This document shows positions 11,403 through 23,916 of a stretch of DNA of 64,000 nucleotides, one piece after another. The translations under genes were made by a program, and so were the position numbers. The notes below the pieces were generated by a model. It saw only the letters and a list, made by a program, of their open reading frames with translations. It did no database searches and was not told the DNA's origin. The DNA comes from Metellina segmentata (lineage: Eukaryota > Arthropoda > Arachnida > Araneae > Tetragnathidae): assembly GCA_947359465.1 (NCBI GenBank), contig OX375878.1, positions 77,668,416-77,732,415 of the forward strand. Reading direction: 5' to 3'. Numbering within the stretch: the stretch's first letter is position 1; each line of letters starts with the position of its first letter.

Positions 11403-12575
11403 TAAAATTATCTTACCTTACCAAAAATATTTTAAAAGTATGTTCAGTTTATTTGCAGCCTGATGGGAGACAAACTTCTAATTCCCTGTAGGTAAAAATT
11501 ACATATATTTCTTGAAATCTCTTGTACTATTTCTTTACCTTATATGATCGAAACGATCCCTTCCAGGTATGAAAATTTTTTCTTCCTTTCTTAGAAACTT
11601 AAAAAGTTAAGGTAAAACTTGGGAACAGGAAAAAAACGATAAAAATTATTATCCCTACAGGCACGTCAAACGAAAACGAAGAAATGTGTAAAATGACTAG
11701 CCTTTTATTTATAAAATCCAAAGTTCCAAAGCTGAAGTGCATTGTTGGAAGCAGTCGAATAAATCTTGATTTAGTAGCACCAAGGAATGAAATTCGATTA
11801 GTCTTAAAAGGAGTTGTTTGGCGGCAAATCTTCCCTCTCCAACAGTTGGATGCTTTTGCGCAGTGAGCTCCTTGTTTCATTTATAAGAATTGGGGGCAGG
11901 TTTTGACTTTGGAGGTTCTCTTATCCTAAAGGGCACAGAAGAATAAAGTACAAATAGATGCAGCGGCATTGCAGATTGTGCTCATCTGAAAAGAAAAGGC
12001 TTCCTACGGGGCTGCGAAATGGTTTATTTCTTTTTCCGTTCAGGAAAACTTCCTGGGTCTTGGAGTAGATCTAATCGAAAAATCTGACGGGAACTTATGA
12101 CATGTTTAATTACACATCCCATAGCTCATCAATCGATTATTGAAGCTGTATAAGATTAAAACCCTCGAACATCTAATTTTTATTCGGAGAAAATATCTTT
12201 GGATTTGGTGGTAAGTGGATTTTGCTAAAAAGGTTACTTAGAATTTTCGTGACAAAAAATACCTTTTTAATACGATGGCACTTCTCCGGATTCTCAGCCA
12301 TCAATCGATGAACAGTCCAATAGCCTAAGTCTGAAGTGAATGAATGTTTTAAAAACACTATCTACGTTATTTGAAAATGTACTATCAGGAAGTTTTGGGC
12401 AGTTCTTGAAATGGTCTTCAGTCAATTCACCTAGTTCCCAAAGAAGACCGATAGCTGACTCATCTTCCTAGTTCAAACCAGTGTAACTATCTTTGTAGAT
12501 ACACCTAGTAAGAAATTTGAAAGATAGCGACACTAATAGCTCTGCGCTAGAAACCCGGGTAGATTGGTTGGAAGT
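11403..12575. other. AT-rich stretch, nothing recognised
   Basis: No domain, terminal repeat or RNA signal was recognised. Short frames on both strands at 11,599-11,880 overlap each other and have no known motif. Confidence 0.5.
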
Positions 12576-12576
12576 T

Positions 12577-12862
12577 GAATCACCTCTAACTGGAGCAACA
12601 CAACTGGGTATTGACTATGGTCCTGAATCGATCCAAAAGGGAAAGATCTGATGAAAACCCCTGATGAAAATGATTTGATGTAATTTTGAACAAAGGTCAG
12701 ATGTGAGCTGGCACCCTATTCTCCACTCCAAAATGAGGATATTAAAAGCCATGGCCGATTTAACGTGCACCAACTCTCATGTGCATGACTGTCATTGGTT
12801 GGTTCGAGTTTAGAATTTCCAGTATCTAATCCGCAACTCTACTGACTTCAGTGGCACACAAG
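12577..12862 (-). mobile_element. Diverged tRNA-headed SINE
   Basis: The left part carries the tail (GAGCAACACAACTGGGTATT then GACTATGGTCCTGAATCGAT) and the middle has the shared body words GAGCTGGCACCCTATTCTCC and TTTAACGTGCACCAA. The right part, read on the minus strand, looks like a tRNA head with GTCAGTAGAG (box A side) and CTCGAACC (box B side). It is an older copy than those at 27.4 and 63.8 kb. Confidence 0.75.
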
Positions 12863-13416
12863 AAAACCGGAATACTAACCTAAAATAAATTTGCACGTAA
12901 TAAAAGTATTTTGTAAGGGTGTAAAATAAAAAAAATGAAGACTTATCCTTTTACAACTAAAGAATTGCTAAAAGTATTACAGAATCTTTAGTTCTATAAA
13001 ATATAAATATTTAGAAGGTAATTTTGTTTGCCTTCAATTGTTGATTTATTGAAAGGAGACATATTTACCAAGACATGCTGCAACATCTGTTTTTGACGAG
13101 ATTTTTCTTACCTTAAAAAATGACTACGAACAATTACAACGAACAAATGAGAGTGAAAAGGCTTTATTATTCAGTCATATTTCTCGAATAAAAATATCAA
13201 GTATAAGAAGCTAACAGACTGGATTATCAGAGGAAGAAAAATAATCTATGTTGTCAAACGTAATGTTCAGAACAAAGCAATTCAAACTACCAACGAATCT
13301 TTAACATAATGTTTGACGATTTGTTGTGAATTGGATAAGCATTAAATATCAGATAATATCTTTAAAATATCTACATATTTCCATAACTTACGTGGAACAG
13401 AATTCAGTGCATACTG

Positions 13417-13452
13417 AACTTGTATATTGGTGATCAACTTGTATATTGGTGA
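13417..13452. repeat. 18-bp tandem duplication
   Basis: AACTTGTATATTGGTGATC is followed at once by AACTTGTATATTGGTGAAT. It is a small local duplication with no other structure. Confidence 0.85.
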
Positions 13453-13849
13453 ATGGAAACAGAGGATAAAACCAGTATAAAATCCGCCTCTACGAGATTA
13501 TTTCACCAATATTTTTGCAATTTAAATGCACTTGATTTGAGCTAGGAGCTGCATAACATTCACAAAACTGCACGGAAGAGCTCTAGATGCTATAGTAAAA
13601 TTCAGCAATAAGTAAAACTGTCAAATATTTAAAAATTTTCTACTGCTTATTACAATCACATCTTCCTTCCGAGGTACTAAGAGCAGACAATTACAAGTAC
13701 AAGAGGAAATTAACTCTATGGAACTGAATAACTAGCTGATTAGCTTATGCACCTTATTGTATATGTTTTTGTAGTGCTTAAATAGAATAATTAAACTCAA
13801 ACTAATGATGAATTTTCTAAGAATTAAATCATGCATGCTATGGTGAAGG

Positions 13850-15130
13850 CTTGCCCTTCACCCACATGTTATAATTATTTTCGATTAAACCCGGGATTTT
13901 TTTGGAAAAAGAATGAGTGCAAGAATAAGATTCACGGTATAGTTTTTTTTATCCCATTCCCAGCTTCCTAGCTTCGAAAATCGTATACGTAGAAATTGGG
14001 TTTCGCCGGCTTTTTCCCTTCAATTTCTTGGAATTCTAGTTTGAATGTTATCTAGTTAAGGACAGTGACCCATCTTGTTTCTCCCGGTCTCGTCTCGTAC
14101 GTGGCCCACACCGATTGGACAATCTGTGACTTCCAAGATCAAACCCACCCCGTTAGAAACTTTAATCGCTACACTTCTAAGATGTTGGCATGATTTAGCT
14201 CTCTTCTTCCTGGGGTTTTGAACATTCAGTTGAGATAAAGGGATAACCCCGGTTGTCCTTCTCCCACGTGCTATATGTAATGATTGGCGTTATTTATCCC
14301 TCGCAATAGGGTGACCTTCGTTTTTGGCGACCCCGGAAAAAGGCCATGTGACTGCTTTTGCTACGAGGCCCCTTTTTTTAGGAAATTCTTTCTACTTCTT
14401 GTTTTTGCTGCGGTGACTTCACCCCAAAATTACGATTTTCTCGTCGTCCTTTTCTTAACTTTCAACGAACGCGTCTTCATGCGAGATTGCGATGAAGGAG
14501 CAAAAATGTTACAGCTATCAATTTGACATCGGACTTTGCTCATGTCGATTGTTGACGGAGCTGTTCTTCATAACGTGGATAGCTAACTCAAATTTGCTTC
14601 TTTTCGAGCCATGGAGATCTTCACGTTGACATCAAAAAGGATGCCATCAATCGTGTCCTGGATTATTTAATCGTCAAGTCTTCCCCAGTTTGATTTTATG
14701 GAGCTACTGACGAAATCAAGGATTCCTCTGTGGTCTGAGTATTCCGAGCACCCTTAAGATCTATAAGGCGTCCGGATTTTTTCGATTCTTGGATCCTACA
14801 TCGCGATCAAAAATACTGCACTATTACCGATTAAACGGACCCATTCCTCAAAGTGGTTCCCGTAACCACCCTGACGAGTAGCCCTGAACACTCTCTGATG
14901 AAATTCAAGTACTTCCCACTCCACTACCACCGGTATCGAACTCGACCACAGTGGCCAGCGGTCCCTTCGAAGAGTTACCCAAGTAAAGATTGCTTTTGCT
15001 CTCTACTGGTGTGCTGAGACTTTTTTCGTACGATGTTCTACTTTGTTTCAGCTGTGTCAACATAGAGAAGGAGAAAGACATTATCTGATGAGTCCATCTT
15101 TCTGAACTCTTAATTCGAAACACGTCAGGT
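13850..15130. other. GC-richer block without a recognised gene
   Basis: This block has a higher GC and CpG content than its surroundings. Between about 14,600 and 15,030 one plus-strand frame runs with fewer stops than expected by chance, but four stops interrupt it and I recognise no domain. An inverted pair GGGATAA/TTATCCC spans 14,240-14,300. It could be an old coding relic or regulatory DNA. I assign no function. Confidence 0.3.
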
Positions 15131-15356
15131 AATCGTCCGATCTCTCAATGAATTGAATTATTGCCTTTGCCGTTCACGATGCATTTTTTATTAAGCACGG
15201 CCACTCTAATTGTATCCAGTTAACCTATATAGGAATATGATTTAACGAACCTTTTCCAATTGTATTTATCACCCATACTTTTTAAAAGAAAACAATCTTC
15301 CACCCTTGCAAAATTCGTAAAACTTTTGCATTTAAAATTTAATTGTGAATGGTTAA

Positions 15357-16139
15357 TATGCTCTATAGCAAAATAAAAAAAAGACGCACCAAGAAGGAGT
15401 TGGTGGGTATGAAGAACATACATAGAAAAAAAACCGATTCAAATTTCTGAACAATTGAATGATTTTTTTCAGAGTTTGACCGTTACAAAGGGAGGAAGTC
15501 ATTAAGGCATTTGTCCACCTTTGGCCTGGATACAAGCTGTCATCCGGCGTGGCATAGACTGAAAAGTTTCTCGGATGGTGTCCTGTGGAATTTCTTGCCA
15601 AATTGTCTCAGTTGGGCTAAAGGGCCCACGTTCCGGGATGGTTGCCTTCCCATAACGTCCCAAATTTGCTCTATGGGAGAGAGATCAGGAGACATAGCTG
15701 GACAAGGAAGTGTTGAGAAAGCTTGGAGATAATTCATAGCAACACGTGCCATGTGCGGCCGGGCATTATCTTGTTGAAAAGTAAGTCCGAGGTGTCCCAA
15801 AGGGAACGCTAACACAAAATGTAGTAGAATGTCGTCTATGTACTGTTGTGCTGTAAGTGTGTCAGAAATGACTACCAAAGGGGTCCGGCTATCAAAAGAG
15901 AGGTCACACCAGACCATAACGTCTTGCTGTGAGCATGTGTGACGTGCAGTAGTAAGTGCAGGATCCCCACACTGCCCTGGACGTCTCCAGACAAGTCTAC
16001 GGTTGTCGTCAGGACACAGTTGGAAACGGGACTCGGTACTAAAGACTACACGTCCCCAGTCAGTACCGTTCCAAGTGGATCAAGCCCCGGCTGTAATTCT
16101 TCACCTTTCTGGTGCGTCGATTTTTTCATTATAGAGTAT
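15357..16139 (-). mobile_element. Internally deleted Tc1-like transposon with both TIRs
   Basis: The left side reads CTCTATAG, an A-rich run, then GACGCACCAAGAAGGAG. The right side is its inverted partner (CTTTCTGGTGCGTCGA, a T-rich run, then CTATAGAG-like sequence). These form terminal inverted repeats of about 45 bp around a minus-strand transposase relic. The right repeat joins directly onto the catalytic region, so the whole DNA-binding half of the gene has been deleted. The exact outermost base is uncertain by a few bases. Confidence 0.8.
15502..16118 (-). pseudogene. Tc1-family transposase, catalytic half only
   Basis: Read on the minus strand, the relic begins near a VVFSTESRFQLCPDDN segment. 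There the first catalytic aspartate (normally in FSDESRF) is replaced by threonine. It continues through RRLVWRRPGQ, VMVWCDLSFDSRTPLVV and FQQDNARPHMARVAMNY (second aspartate) to MSPDLSPIEQIWDVMGR (glutamate of DD34E). A frameshift near 15,600 moves the end to another frame (IWQEIPQDTIRE then SMPRRMTACIQAKGG), with a TAA at 15,502. The helix-turn-helix half is absent. The damaged first catalytic residue and frameshift make it inactive. Confidence 0.92.
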
Positions 16140-17684
16140 AGTTTGCTTATCTAAGAGATATAACTGGAATGCATTATAGTAGAGGTCACTATGCTAATCA
16201 AACTCTTTTTATATGAATTGATTATAATCGTAAATTGAATAAAATTAGATTGTTCTTTAAAATGCTTTGAGTGCTATATTTTATGGTAAAAAGGATACAT
16301 AGACCGAACGCTTATAAACACTTCCCGAAAATCTTGAATGGAACTGTACTTTATATAAAATTACTACATGGGATACATTAATTCAAAATTAATTTGCTCC
16401 CAAACGCATGCATTGTACCGAAAAAATGTAGGTGTATCTGCATGGTTTCAAGGAAATTATACTTTTATTACATGCTGTGCCTCCACTCATATAAAACTCT
16501 TCTAGCGTCTTCTTAATCTTATTGATTTAACTTCTGGCTTCCATGGATTAATTCAAGATAATTTCGATTTTGTAAATTGTTTTTTAGACATCAATGTAGG
16601 GCATTTCTTGTGAATAACTAAATTCCCTACTTTCTTGCATTATTTTTATGTTCTCTTTATGGAGTAGTAACTACTTCACTATCATATGCTCAATATTTTA
16701 TGGGCATTAGTACAAAAATTCTGAACTTTCTAATATTGTTTTAATCTTTCTTTTTGCACTGTGGAAAACGTTATAAGAACAGTATTTTATGGGCAAACAG
16801 CACAATTAATTGTATTTATTTTCTTTTTTGTATTTTATTAAATATTCTTTATCTATTATAGGTTATATCGTGTATATCATATGCTCTCAGATCTAAGAAA
16901 ATAACACGAAACATATTGAAGACTGTGATTGATTGGAATGAAAACTTAGTATGCGGGATTTTCATAAAAATATCAAATAAAGAGGGCTTCATTATTGTAC
17001 AGCATTAGAAAAATTGTCATAAGTTACGATGTTTGAAAGACCCCTCTGGTAGCGCGATACATGCCGATATTTTGCATGGAGTCCTTACGCAATCGTGAGC
17101 AAATTGCGCCAAGCAATCTGCTGGTCATGATCCCTTATGTTCCGGGTGTGATACAATTAACGTTTTTGCATTTTCTAGACAGATCTGAGGATGTATTAGA
17201 CTAATAAAGGGTCTCAACAAGATAGCATTACTGGGGAAGGTACACTTTTGTAACAGTGACATGAAAGGTAAAGCTTCAGGTTGTAGTATCTGGTGGACGG
17301 ATCTGTAAAATTGCCTCGTTCACACTGCAAGAGGTGACCAGCTGTTGTGAATGATGGCACTCCTCAAAAAGTATCTCTAATAACATAGCGTTGAGTCGTT
17401 TGGAAGTAAACAGAAAATTGTAGTGGTGACTGGGTTCTGCCATACAATAATGGGGTTATCCAAGGTAGAAGCAAGATTAGTAACTTAACCTTGCTATTCT
17501 AGACCATTCTAGATGCAGTCTACGATGTTTAACAGCTATTCTCAGTTTACTACCCAACGCTGTAACTTATAGCGTAAGAGTGTGAGGAGTCGTAACTTAC
17601 AAGCCGGTCCTATGTAGTAGTAGTATGGCGTAGTTTAACAGCTTCACAGTAGATCCAACAAACTGTTTTTCTTTCCTGTTGAGC
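16140..17684. other. AT-rich stretch; possible unreadable transposon body
   Basis: From 16,140 to about 17,030 nothing is recognised. From about 17,030 to 17,684 GC content rises. Because a Tc1 C-terminal fragment follows directly, this part may be the decayed body of the same element, but I could not match specific motifs. Confidence 0.35.
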
Positions 17685-17970
17685 GTTGAAGGGGCTATTC
17701 ACCAGCACGATCATGACAGCTTACTTTTCCCAGACGTGTCTCCGTGGTGAACCCCTTCATTGGACTGTGAGATCCCAGATATATCTTCCATCGAGCAAGT
17801 CTGGAGCATGGTAGCCCGTCATTGCATCACACCTGAATATCAGATATCTGGAACAGCATCGGTAGAATGCTTGGCACATCTGCCACATAATAGTATAAGG
17901 GCTTTGTTGGACATGCCATACTTTACATCGCCGTGTATTGCCGCTGAAGGCTTCTGTGCAATTTACTAAT
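17685..17970 (+). pseudogene. Tc1-family transposase C-terminal fragment
   Basis: The frame from 17,760 contains DISSIEQVWSMVARH, the glutamate-bearing block of Tc1 transposases (family form SPDLSPIE.VWSMVA). It ends with an IAAEGFCAIY-like close before TAA, matching the usual IxARGGxxxY terminus. Upstream, an out-of-frame CACCAGCACGATCATGAC looks like the remnant of the QQDNARPH block. Everything earlier is missing or unreadable. The last codons and 3' untranslated sequence form the first unit of the tandem array that follows. Confidence 0.75.
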
Positions 17971-19016
17971 ATTTAATACCTTTCTGTTGCGATTAAACAA
18001 TAATAAATAATTCTTAGATTTGATGGTATGATAAGTATGAAGGTATGATGGTATGAAGGTTTCTGTACAATTTACTAATATTTAATACCTTTCTGTTGCG
18101 ATTCAACAATAATAAATAATTCTTAGATTTGATGGTATGATAAGTATGGAGGTATGATGGTATGTGAAGGCTTCTGTACAATTTACTAATATTTAATACC
18201 TTTCTGTTGCGATTCAACAATAATAAATAATTCTTAGATTTGATGGTATGATAAGTATGAAGGTATGATGGCATGAAGGCTTCTGTACAATTTACTAATA
18301 TTTAATACCTTTCAGTTGCGATTCAACAATAATAAATAATTCTTAGATTTGATGGTATGATAAGTATGGAGGTATGATGGTATGAAGGCTTCTGTACAAT
18401 TTACTAATATTTAATACCTTTCTGTTGCGATTCAACAATAATAAATAATTCTTAGATTTGATGGTATGATAAGTATGAAGGTATGATGGTATGTGAAGGC
18501 TTCTGTACAATTTACTAATATTTAATACCTTTCTGTTGCGATTCAACAATAATAAATAATTCTTAGATTTGATGGTATGATAAGTATGAAGGTATGATGG
18601 TATGTGTGAAGGCTTCTGTACAATTTACTAATATTTAATACCTTTCTGTTGCGATTCAACAATAATAAATAATTCTTAGATTTGATGGTATGATAAGTAT
18701 GGAGGTATGATGGTATGAAGGCTTCTGTACAATTTACTAATATTTAATACCTTTCTGTTGCGATTCAACAATAATAAATAATTCTTAGATTTGATGGTAT
18801 GATAAGTATGAAGGTATGATGGCATGAAGGCTTCTGTACAATTTACTAATATTTAATACCTTTCAGTTGCGATTCAACAATAATAAATAATTCTTAGATT
18901 TGATGGTATGATAAGTATGGAGGTATGATGGTATGAAGGCTTCTGTACAATTTACTAATATTTAATACCTTTCTGTTGCGATTCAACAATAATAAATAAT
19001 TCTTAGATTTGATGGT
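17949..19016 (+). repeat. 109-113-bp tandem array, 10 units, derived from a Tc1 3' end
   Basis: Unit starts (GGCTTCTGT) fall at 17,949, 18,058, 18,169, 18,278, 18,387, 18,498, 18,611, 18,720, 18,829 and 18,938. Lengths vary only by TG dinucleotide steps (109, 111 or 113 bp). Unit one contains the transposase stop codon region, so the array was seeded by the transposon end. Diagnostic variants (G/A in AAGTATGGAGG, C/T in GGCATG, A/T in TTCAGTTG) recur five units apart: units 3, 4 and 5 match units 8, 9 and 10 at an exact offset of 551 bp. Antisense frames across it are repeat artefacts. Confidence 0.95.
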
Positions 19017-19179
19017 ATTATAATTTCTTTTTATTTATAACTTCATGCACATCACACAAGCAGTTTCATTCCATTTTTGCACTGGCTTCAGGGTTTTCGA
19101 TTTTTCAGTATTGTATATTTTAAACAAGCACAGAGGAATTTCAGCACAAGGAGACATGTCTATTCTCTCAAATTTGAGA

Positions 19180-19700
19180 GATTGGAAGGCTATCCACACT
19201 TTTATTTTCCGTAGAGCGAATTTAATTTTTTCATACCCTTGCCTTTTAGACTCTTCGCCCTAAAAATATACGAAAGCAGAGAATCAGGTCGGTTAGTCTC
19301 AAGGTTTCTCAACTTCTTCCACCTCCCATGGTTGGCTCTCTATTATTCCAGAGAAAAGTTGCGACGGCGACTACACTTCGCGATCAGTATTCAGTCCTCT
19401 TCGCCCTCGGTTTCTAACTGAACTCATTGCTTTTACTTTTGTTGCCAGTTCCGGTGAAAGAAGTTTCGCTTCCTCTTTGGTGATTGGCCTTCCGGCTGCC
19501 TCTTTCTCTCTCTCTTTCTTTACTCCTCGTGTGCTGATTTTCGACGTTGAAGTACCTTTTTTATTTTCTTACGTGTGTGTGTGTGTGTCTAACACCTTTA
19601 CGAGACTCCTTCTTTTAGCTTGGAATACATTATCGGAAGAATTTCACAAAAGAAAATGCCTTCTTGTTCTTTGTTGTCTTTTGTAACCGAGTTTACAAGC
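19180..19700. other. GC/CpG-richer island
   Basis: A pyrimidine-rich, CpG-containing block in AT-rich surroundings, with a (GT)n run near 19,575. No domain was recognised in its frames. It is a candidate regulatory or unmethylated segment by composition only. Confidence 0.3.
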
Positions 19701-20425
19701 AAGGAAGCTGAAGGAATGGTAAGGAGAGTGTTACATGGTCTGAAGATCTAGTTAGGATTTAATTAAATAGTATTTTAAATCCTCTTCCACAGGAACTTAT
19801 CAAATTTAATTAGCTTCATTTATTTATTTAACAGAAATGCTTATTAAATATGATGATGATATTCATTCGAATAATTATTAACGGGTTTGTTGTTTGGGGT
19901 ATTGTGGTAACTGAGATGTATGGTTAAATTGCACACAGATACGTAAAATTTTATATGTATGATCATATACATATCCTCGGGAAATTTTTAAAGCCACAAA
20001 GGAATGATTAGATGCTATCCTCTTTTTCCAAAACTTCCGTATACAGGTAAGAGGTTCTGGTGTGTTTATAATTGATGAGCAGTCTATTGAATAGTATATT
20101 TCAACATTGCTCTTGGCAAAATGATCGAAATGAGTAACAAACAGGTCAGTTGAAGGGTTTTTTATCAAGAGTTTAACTGAAAGCAGCTTATTGAACTGGG
20201 GAAAAGACACTCCATGTCCCGTGAAAGAACATTGTTCATTCCCATCCTACTTGAAGAGGGTTACAAAAATTAATACCAAGTCATTTGATCCTATGGTGAA
20301 ATTAGAACACATCTGCGTTACATCTCAGTCCGCTCCTAACAGTATCGTGATGTATGAAAAAAACTATCTATCTACCTTAACTACTGTGTGGCTCAAAAAC
20401 ATCAATACTAAAAAGGTGTTGAGGG
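19701..20425. other. AT-rich stretch, nothing recognised
   Basis: Opposing frames at 19,878-20,210 (minus) and 20,191-20,544 (plus) have no recognisable domain and ordinary AT-rich composition. Confidence 0.45.
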
Positions 20426-20429
20426 TCAT

Positions 20430-20475
20430 TATAGTGGCGGATCAAGTCAAGTGGGGGCCCCAAGCGGTAATAATT
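20430..20475. repeat. Possible hAT-element terminus
   Basis: TAGTGGCGGATCAAGTC followed by GGGGGCCCCAAG resembles the CAGnGGCGGAT...GGGGCCCC type of end found on many animal hAT elements. It lies about 130 bp beyond the stop codon of a hAT transposase relic, the expected side. No matching inverted end was found on the far side. Confidence 0.4.
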
Positions 20476-20603
20476 TCGTGGCCTTCTAACTCAAGTTTGA
20501 AAAAGTTTCAAGAAAAGCTATCATTAATTTTTTTCAAAACATAAAAGTAATCAAAATTTTTATACAATAACACATTAAATAAATTTATTAAAAAACTTAT
20601 TTT

Positions 20604-21545
20604 TTACATGAATTTCCGTCTTGCTTTATTTCTAGCGAATTCATCAATTATTTTGGCATCGTCAATTTGGTTTAAAATTTCTTGCTCTATATACAGAACG
20701 GCCGTATTAATTCATCTTTCTCCTCGCATAATACTCCTTAAATAGTTTTTTACACGTTTTAAAACAGAAAACGATCTTTCTCCTGATGCATTGGATAAGG
20801 GAATTGTTAAAAACATTTTCAATAATATTTCATCTTTCGGAACTGTGCAAGAAATTTCTTTGGTGGCTCAATAGATGTCTAAGGTGGTTTTTATGGTGTC
20901 ATCGTTTTCTTTTAGAAATATCAAAAAACCATCAAATTCATCTTCAAAAGTATTAACATGAATGTCATATTTGTAAATATCCTTCAACTTTTTTATGGTG
21001 TTCTTTTTTTTTCTTCTATTGATAAATCCTAATTAAAAAAATATTCGAAAAGGTTGCACAGCAACTTAATGCATCTGAGTTCTTTGAGATAGTTCTGCCT
21101 TGGTGTTATCACATATGACATAAAATTAATGGATTATGAAGTGTTCTCTTATTGTAAATTTATGTGTCCGACTTCTTTGTTTTCATCAAAAAACAATTTT
21201 CTCTTTTGTTGTCCTTTTGTTGTTCTTCCACATTAAATGATAGCCCTGATAAATAAATTGCCTGTTTTTAAACTTTTTCAAATTTCTCTCTGGAATTATT
21301 GATAAAAGTTTCTCATGACTTCAGTTGGACAGATCCTTTCAATAGTTCACATTCCACTGTTTGCATCGATTTACTAGTAGCATTTATTCTTTGTAAAATA
21401 GTATTCCAAATAGCTGTCGCCTCCACTAGGGTAACTTTTTTTCTTCTGAATTACAAATTGCAATTAAAGCCTCTTTTATATGTGTTGAACGAAGTTTTAT
21501 AACACAGCATCTGCTCTTGCTGACCATCTTGCTTTTTAAACTCTT
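20604..21545 (-). pseudogene. hAT-family transposase relic (ZMYM1-like type)
   Basis: Minus-strand fragments in shifted frames recover two family hallmarks. The upstream part contains IKEALIAICNSEEKK and WNTILQRINATSKSMQ, typical of the middle of hAT proteins annotated as zinc-finger MYM-type protein 1-like. The downstream part contains SNASGERSFSVLKRVKNYLR, the hAT C-terminal dimerisation domain, then a TGA, then IEQEILNQIDDAKIIDEFA and a terminal TAA at 20,604. Several stops and frameshifts are present. The N-terminal zinc-finger part was not found. A candidate element end lies at about 20,430. Confidence 0.85.
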
Positions 21546-21829
21546 TTCACGCACATTGTAAAGATGCTGTCACAACTTTCTTCGAGCTATAAAAAAGAGG
21601 GGTCATTCCATGTGAAAACACCCATTTTGACAAAAATGTTGCACCATAGTCATGGATTTTTTTCAAATTTTTACCATAGATAGACATGGCAGTGAAACCC
21701 TTAGATCTCAATTTATTAAAAATATTGTCCAATATTAGATGAGATACGATATAGAATACGATTATAAAGTGGTCAATTTTACAAAATGGCGGCAATCTTG
21801 GATTTAAAACACTGTCAATACAGGGCCTT

Positions 21830-23910
21830 AACTATAGAACTAATAGTTCATATTTAGTAAATTTGTTACCAAAAGGAAGCCATTTATTTCACGATTATAC
21901 ATAAAATACAAAATGAGTGGTAATTTTACATTTCAGTGGAGTTTTTTACATGTAAAGTAGAAAATTCACTTTTAAAATTATTCGACTTTAAAAGGAACCT
22001 GCAATGATACTGAACCGGCATATCTGCTCATCTCATGCTCACTAATTTATAACTTTGCAATTATTTTTTAATGAATGTATTTAATTTTTTAACGAAAATT
22101 TGGTCTAACCTAAACAATAATTTAGTAATGTCTGAATTAAATTGTACCTCACGGTTCAACCACTAATTTCTATGCCATGGTTTACTTATTCCGAAGAACC
22201 CGTTCACGAATGTCTGAAATAAATTGAGCCTTTAGGCTCTTTTACCGTCAGCTATACTGTTTGCCAGTCTATGTTACAACCATATATTTATCACTAGGAT
22301 CTATTCCAAGCATTCAACTTCTTGTAATTGTTAAATCTAAATTTTTACTTGACAGTTTCTTTATAATGCGATATACGAAATGAATACTTTAACTAAGGCA
22401 GGTATTTCACACACTGATTCACTTATTTTTATTATAAAAAATAATGCTATGCAAAACCATTAAAGGATTGTTATTCCAATTAGACTAACTTTTGGTTAGC
22501 ATCTTCTATTACAAAACGCATAAATGCCCATAAGGAATTGTATTTATCCTCTTTAGTGAAAATGCACGTCATTATTTGTGTTTATTATGTGCTATATATC
22601 GGAACGATTACAAAAACAACGACTTTCATGGATGATGTAATCGCTCAGTCGCTGCTTCAATTTAAAAAGCAGATTTCCCTTTGTTAATCATGTTAATCAT
22701 TTAAAAAGAACAATGCTTCTTGCACAAGCAACACGTGTGTCTCAAGTAGCTTTACTTTTGTTAAACTTTATTTACGCCTTCGTAGAGCAATGCTGCCCTT
22801 GAATAATTACGTGATTAAATTCTTTCGTGGGAGGAGATAAAGGAAGAAACTTTTTCAGAACGCCAAAAAACAACCGAATAATAAGCTAAAACAAAGAGGA
22901 CATTTTCTTCCCTTATCCCTGTCGCACATCCTCTTTTAAGCTCAGCGGTGTTTTTTCAACCTACTTAACGGAAGTCAATTCAATAGCAAAACGCATTATC
23001 TTAAACTTCGAACTAACATCAGAATTAAAAAAGAACTTCTATGAATTATAAATGCCGAAGATCTTTGGGCAAGAAATAAAAAGGAGTTTTCTTTGCTAGA
23101 CGCTGAGAGTAAATGGTTGATTAAATATTAAAAAGAAAAAGCTATTCTCAACTCTCTTCTCTTTATTTTTCAAACAACTTTGCCGCTTTATCATTCTTTT
23201 TTTAGGGAGTAGGTTTTTAGATTTGGGGTCGTAACAATTTGAAACATTCCGTTGTTAAATATTCTTTCTTCTGAAGTTTAAGTGAAAGATAAGCTTTCTA
23301 TCCTTTTAACGATTCTTTTTTTTCACTGGACGGTAATTTGTTTTCTATGAACATAAATTCGAAGTCTTTTGTTTTGTTAGAATTATAGGGGTAACTGGAT
23401 ATAAGGGGCTTATTTACATGTAGTGAACAGTGATAGAGAAACGCAATCAGATTTTTCAGTGGATTACAGGGAAGACAATTTAGTCTTTTATAGATTTGTA
23501 CAGGTGTATCTGTTATCGATACAAATTTCTTCATAAAATCGAATGTAAAAAGCTTTAATTTTAAATACTTAATGTTTTGTTTTTATGTAACAAGTCTATT
23601 TCAGATACTATGTATGATTTATTGAAGTACATAAACAATGTAATATATGTTCGTAACTTGAGAAGAAACCAGTTAAATGAAATTCATAAATGTATCATTC
23701 TTTGAAATAAGATTGCTGATTTCTTAACTACGCTCTTAAAGTAAGATGCATGAAAATAGTAAATACGTACATCTTTTTTTTTTAAATAAGGCAACGGAGT
23801 TTTCTTAACCACATAATCTAACCAAGATCAATAAAACAATACTTACCGACAAGATCAGATAATACTTTTAAAACATTTCTTGTATTGGTAACTTTAACTC
23901 TTCATCTCAC
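21830..23910. other. AT-rich stretch, nothing recognised
   Basis: No gene or repeat structure was recognised. A moderately GC-richer, pyrimidine-rich patch at about 22,790-23,180 is the only compositional feature. Confidence 0.5.
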
Positions 23911-23916
23911 AATGTT

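Noticed and set aside
14600..15030. A decayed coding region on the plus strand
   Set aside because: One frame has fewer stops than chance but still four, and no family motif could be named. Not enough for a gene call.
15511..15732. Plus-strand frames opposite the Tc1 relic at 15.5-16.1 kb
   Set aside because: The minus strand carries the recognised transposase motifs. The plus frames are antisense shadows.
18014..18549. Repetitive protein frames on the minus strand with SYLHTYHTIKSKNYLLLLNR-type units
   Set aside because: They arise because the satellite unit happens to be open in that frame. Units of 111 and 113 bp differ from 109 by non-multiples of three, and there is no start or known domain.
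21547..21795. Minus-strand frame of 82 codons next to the hAT relic
   Set aside because: It sits where more transposase could lie, but I recognise no hAT motif and composition is ordinary AT-rich.
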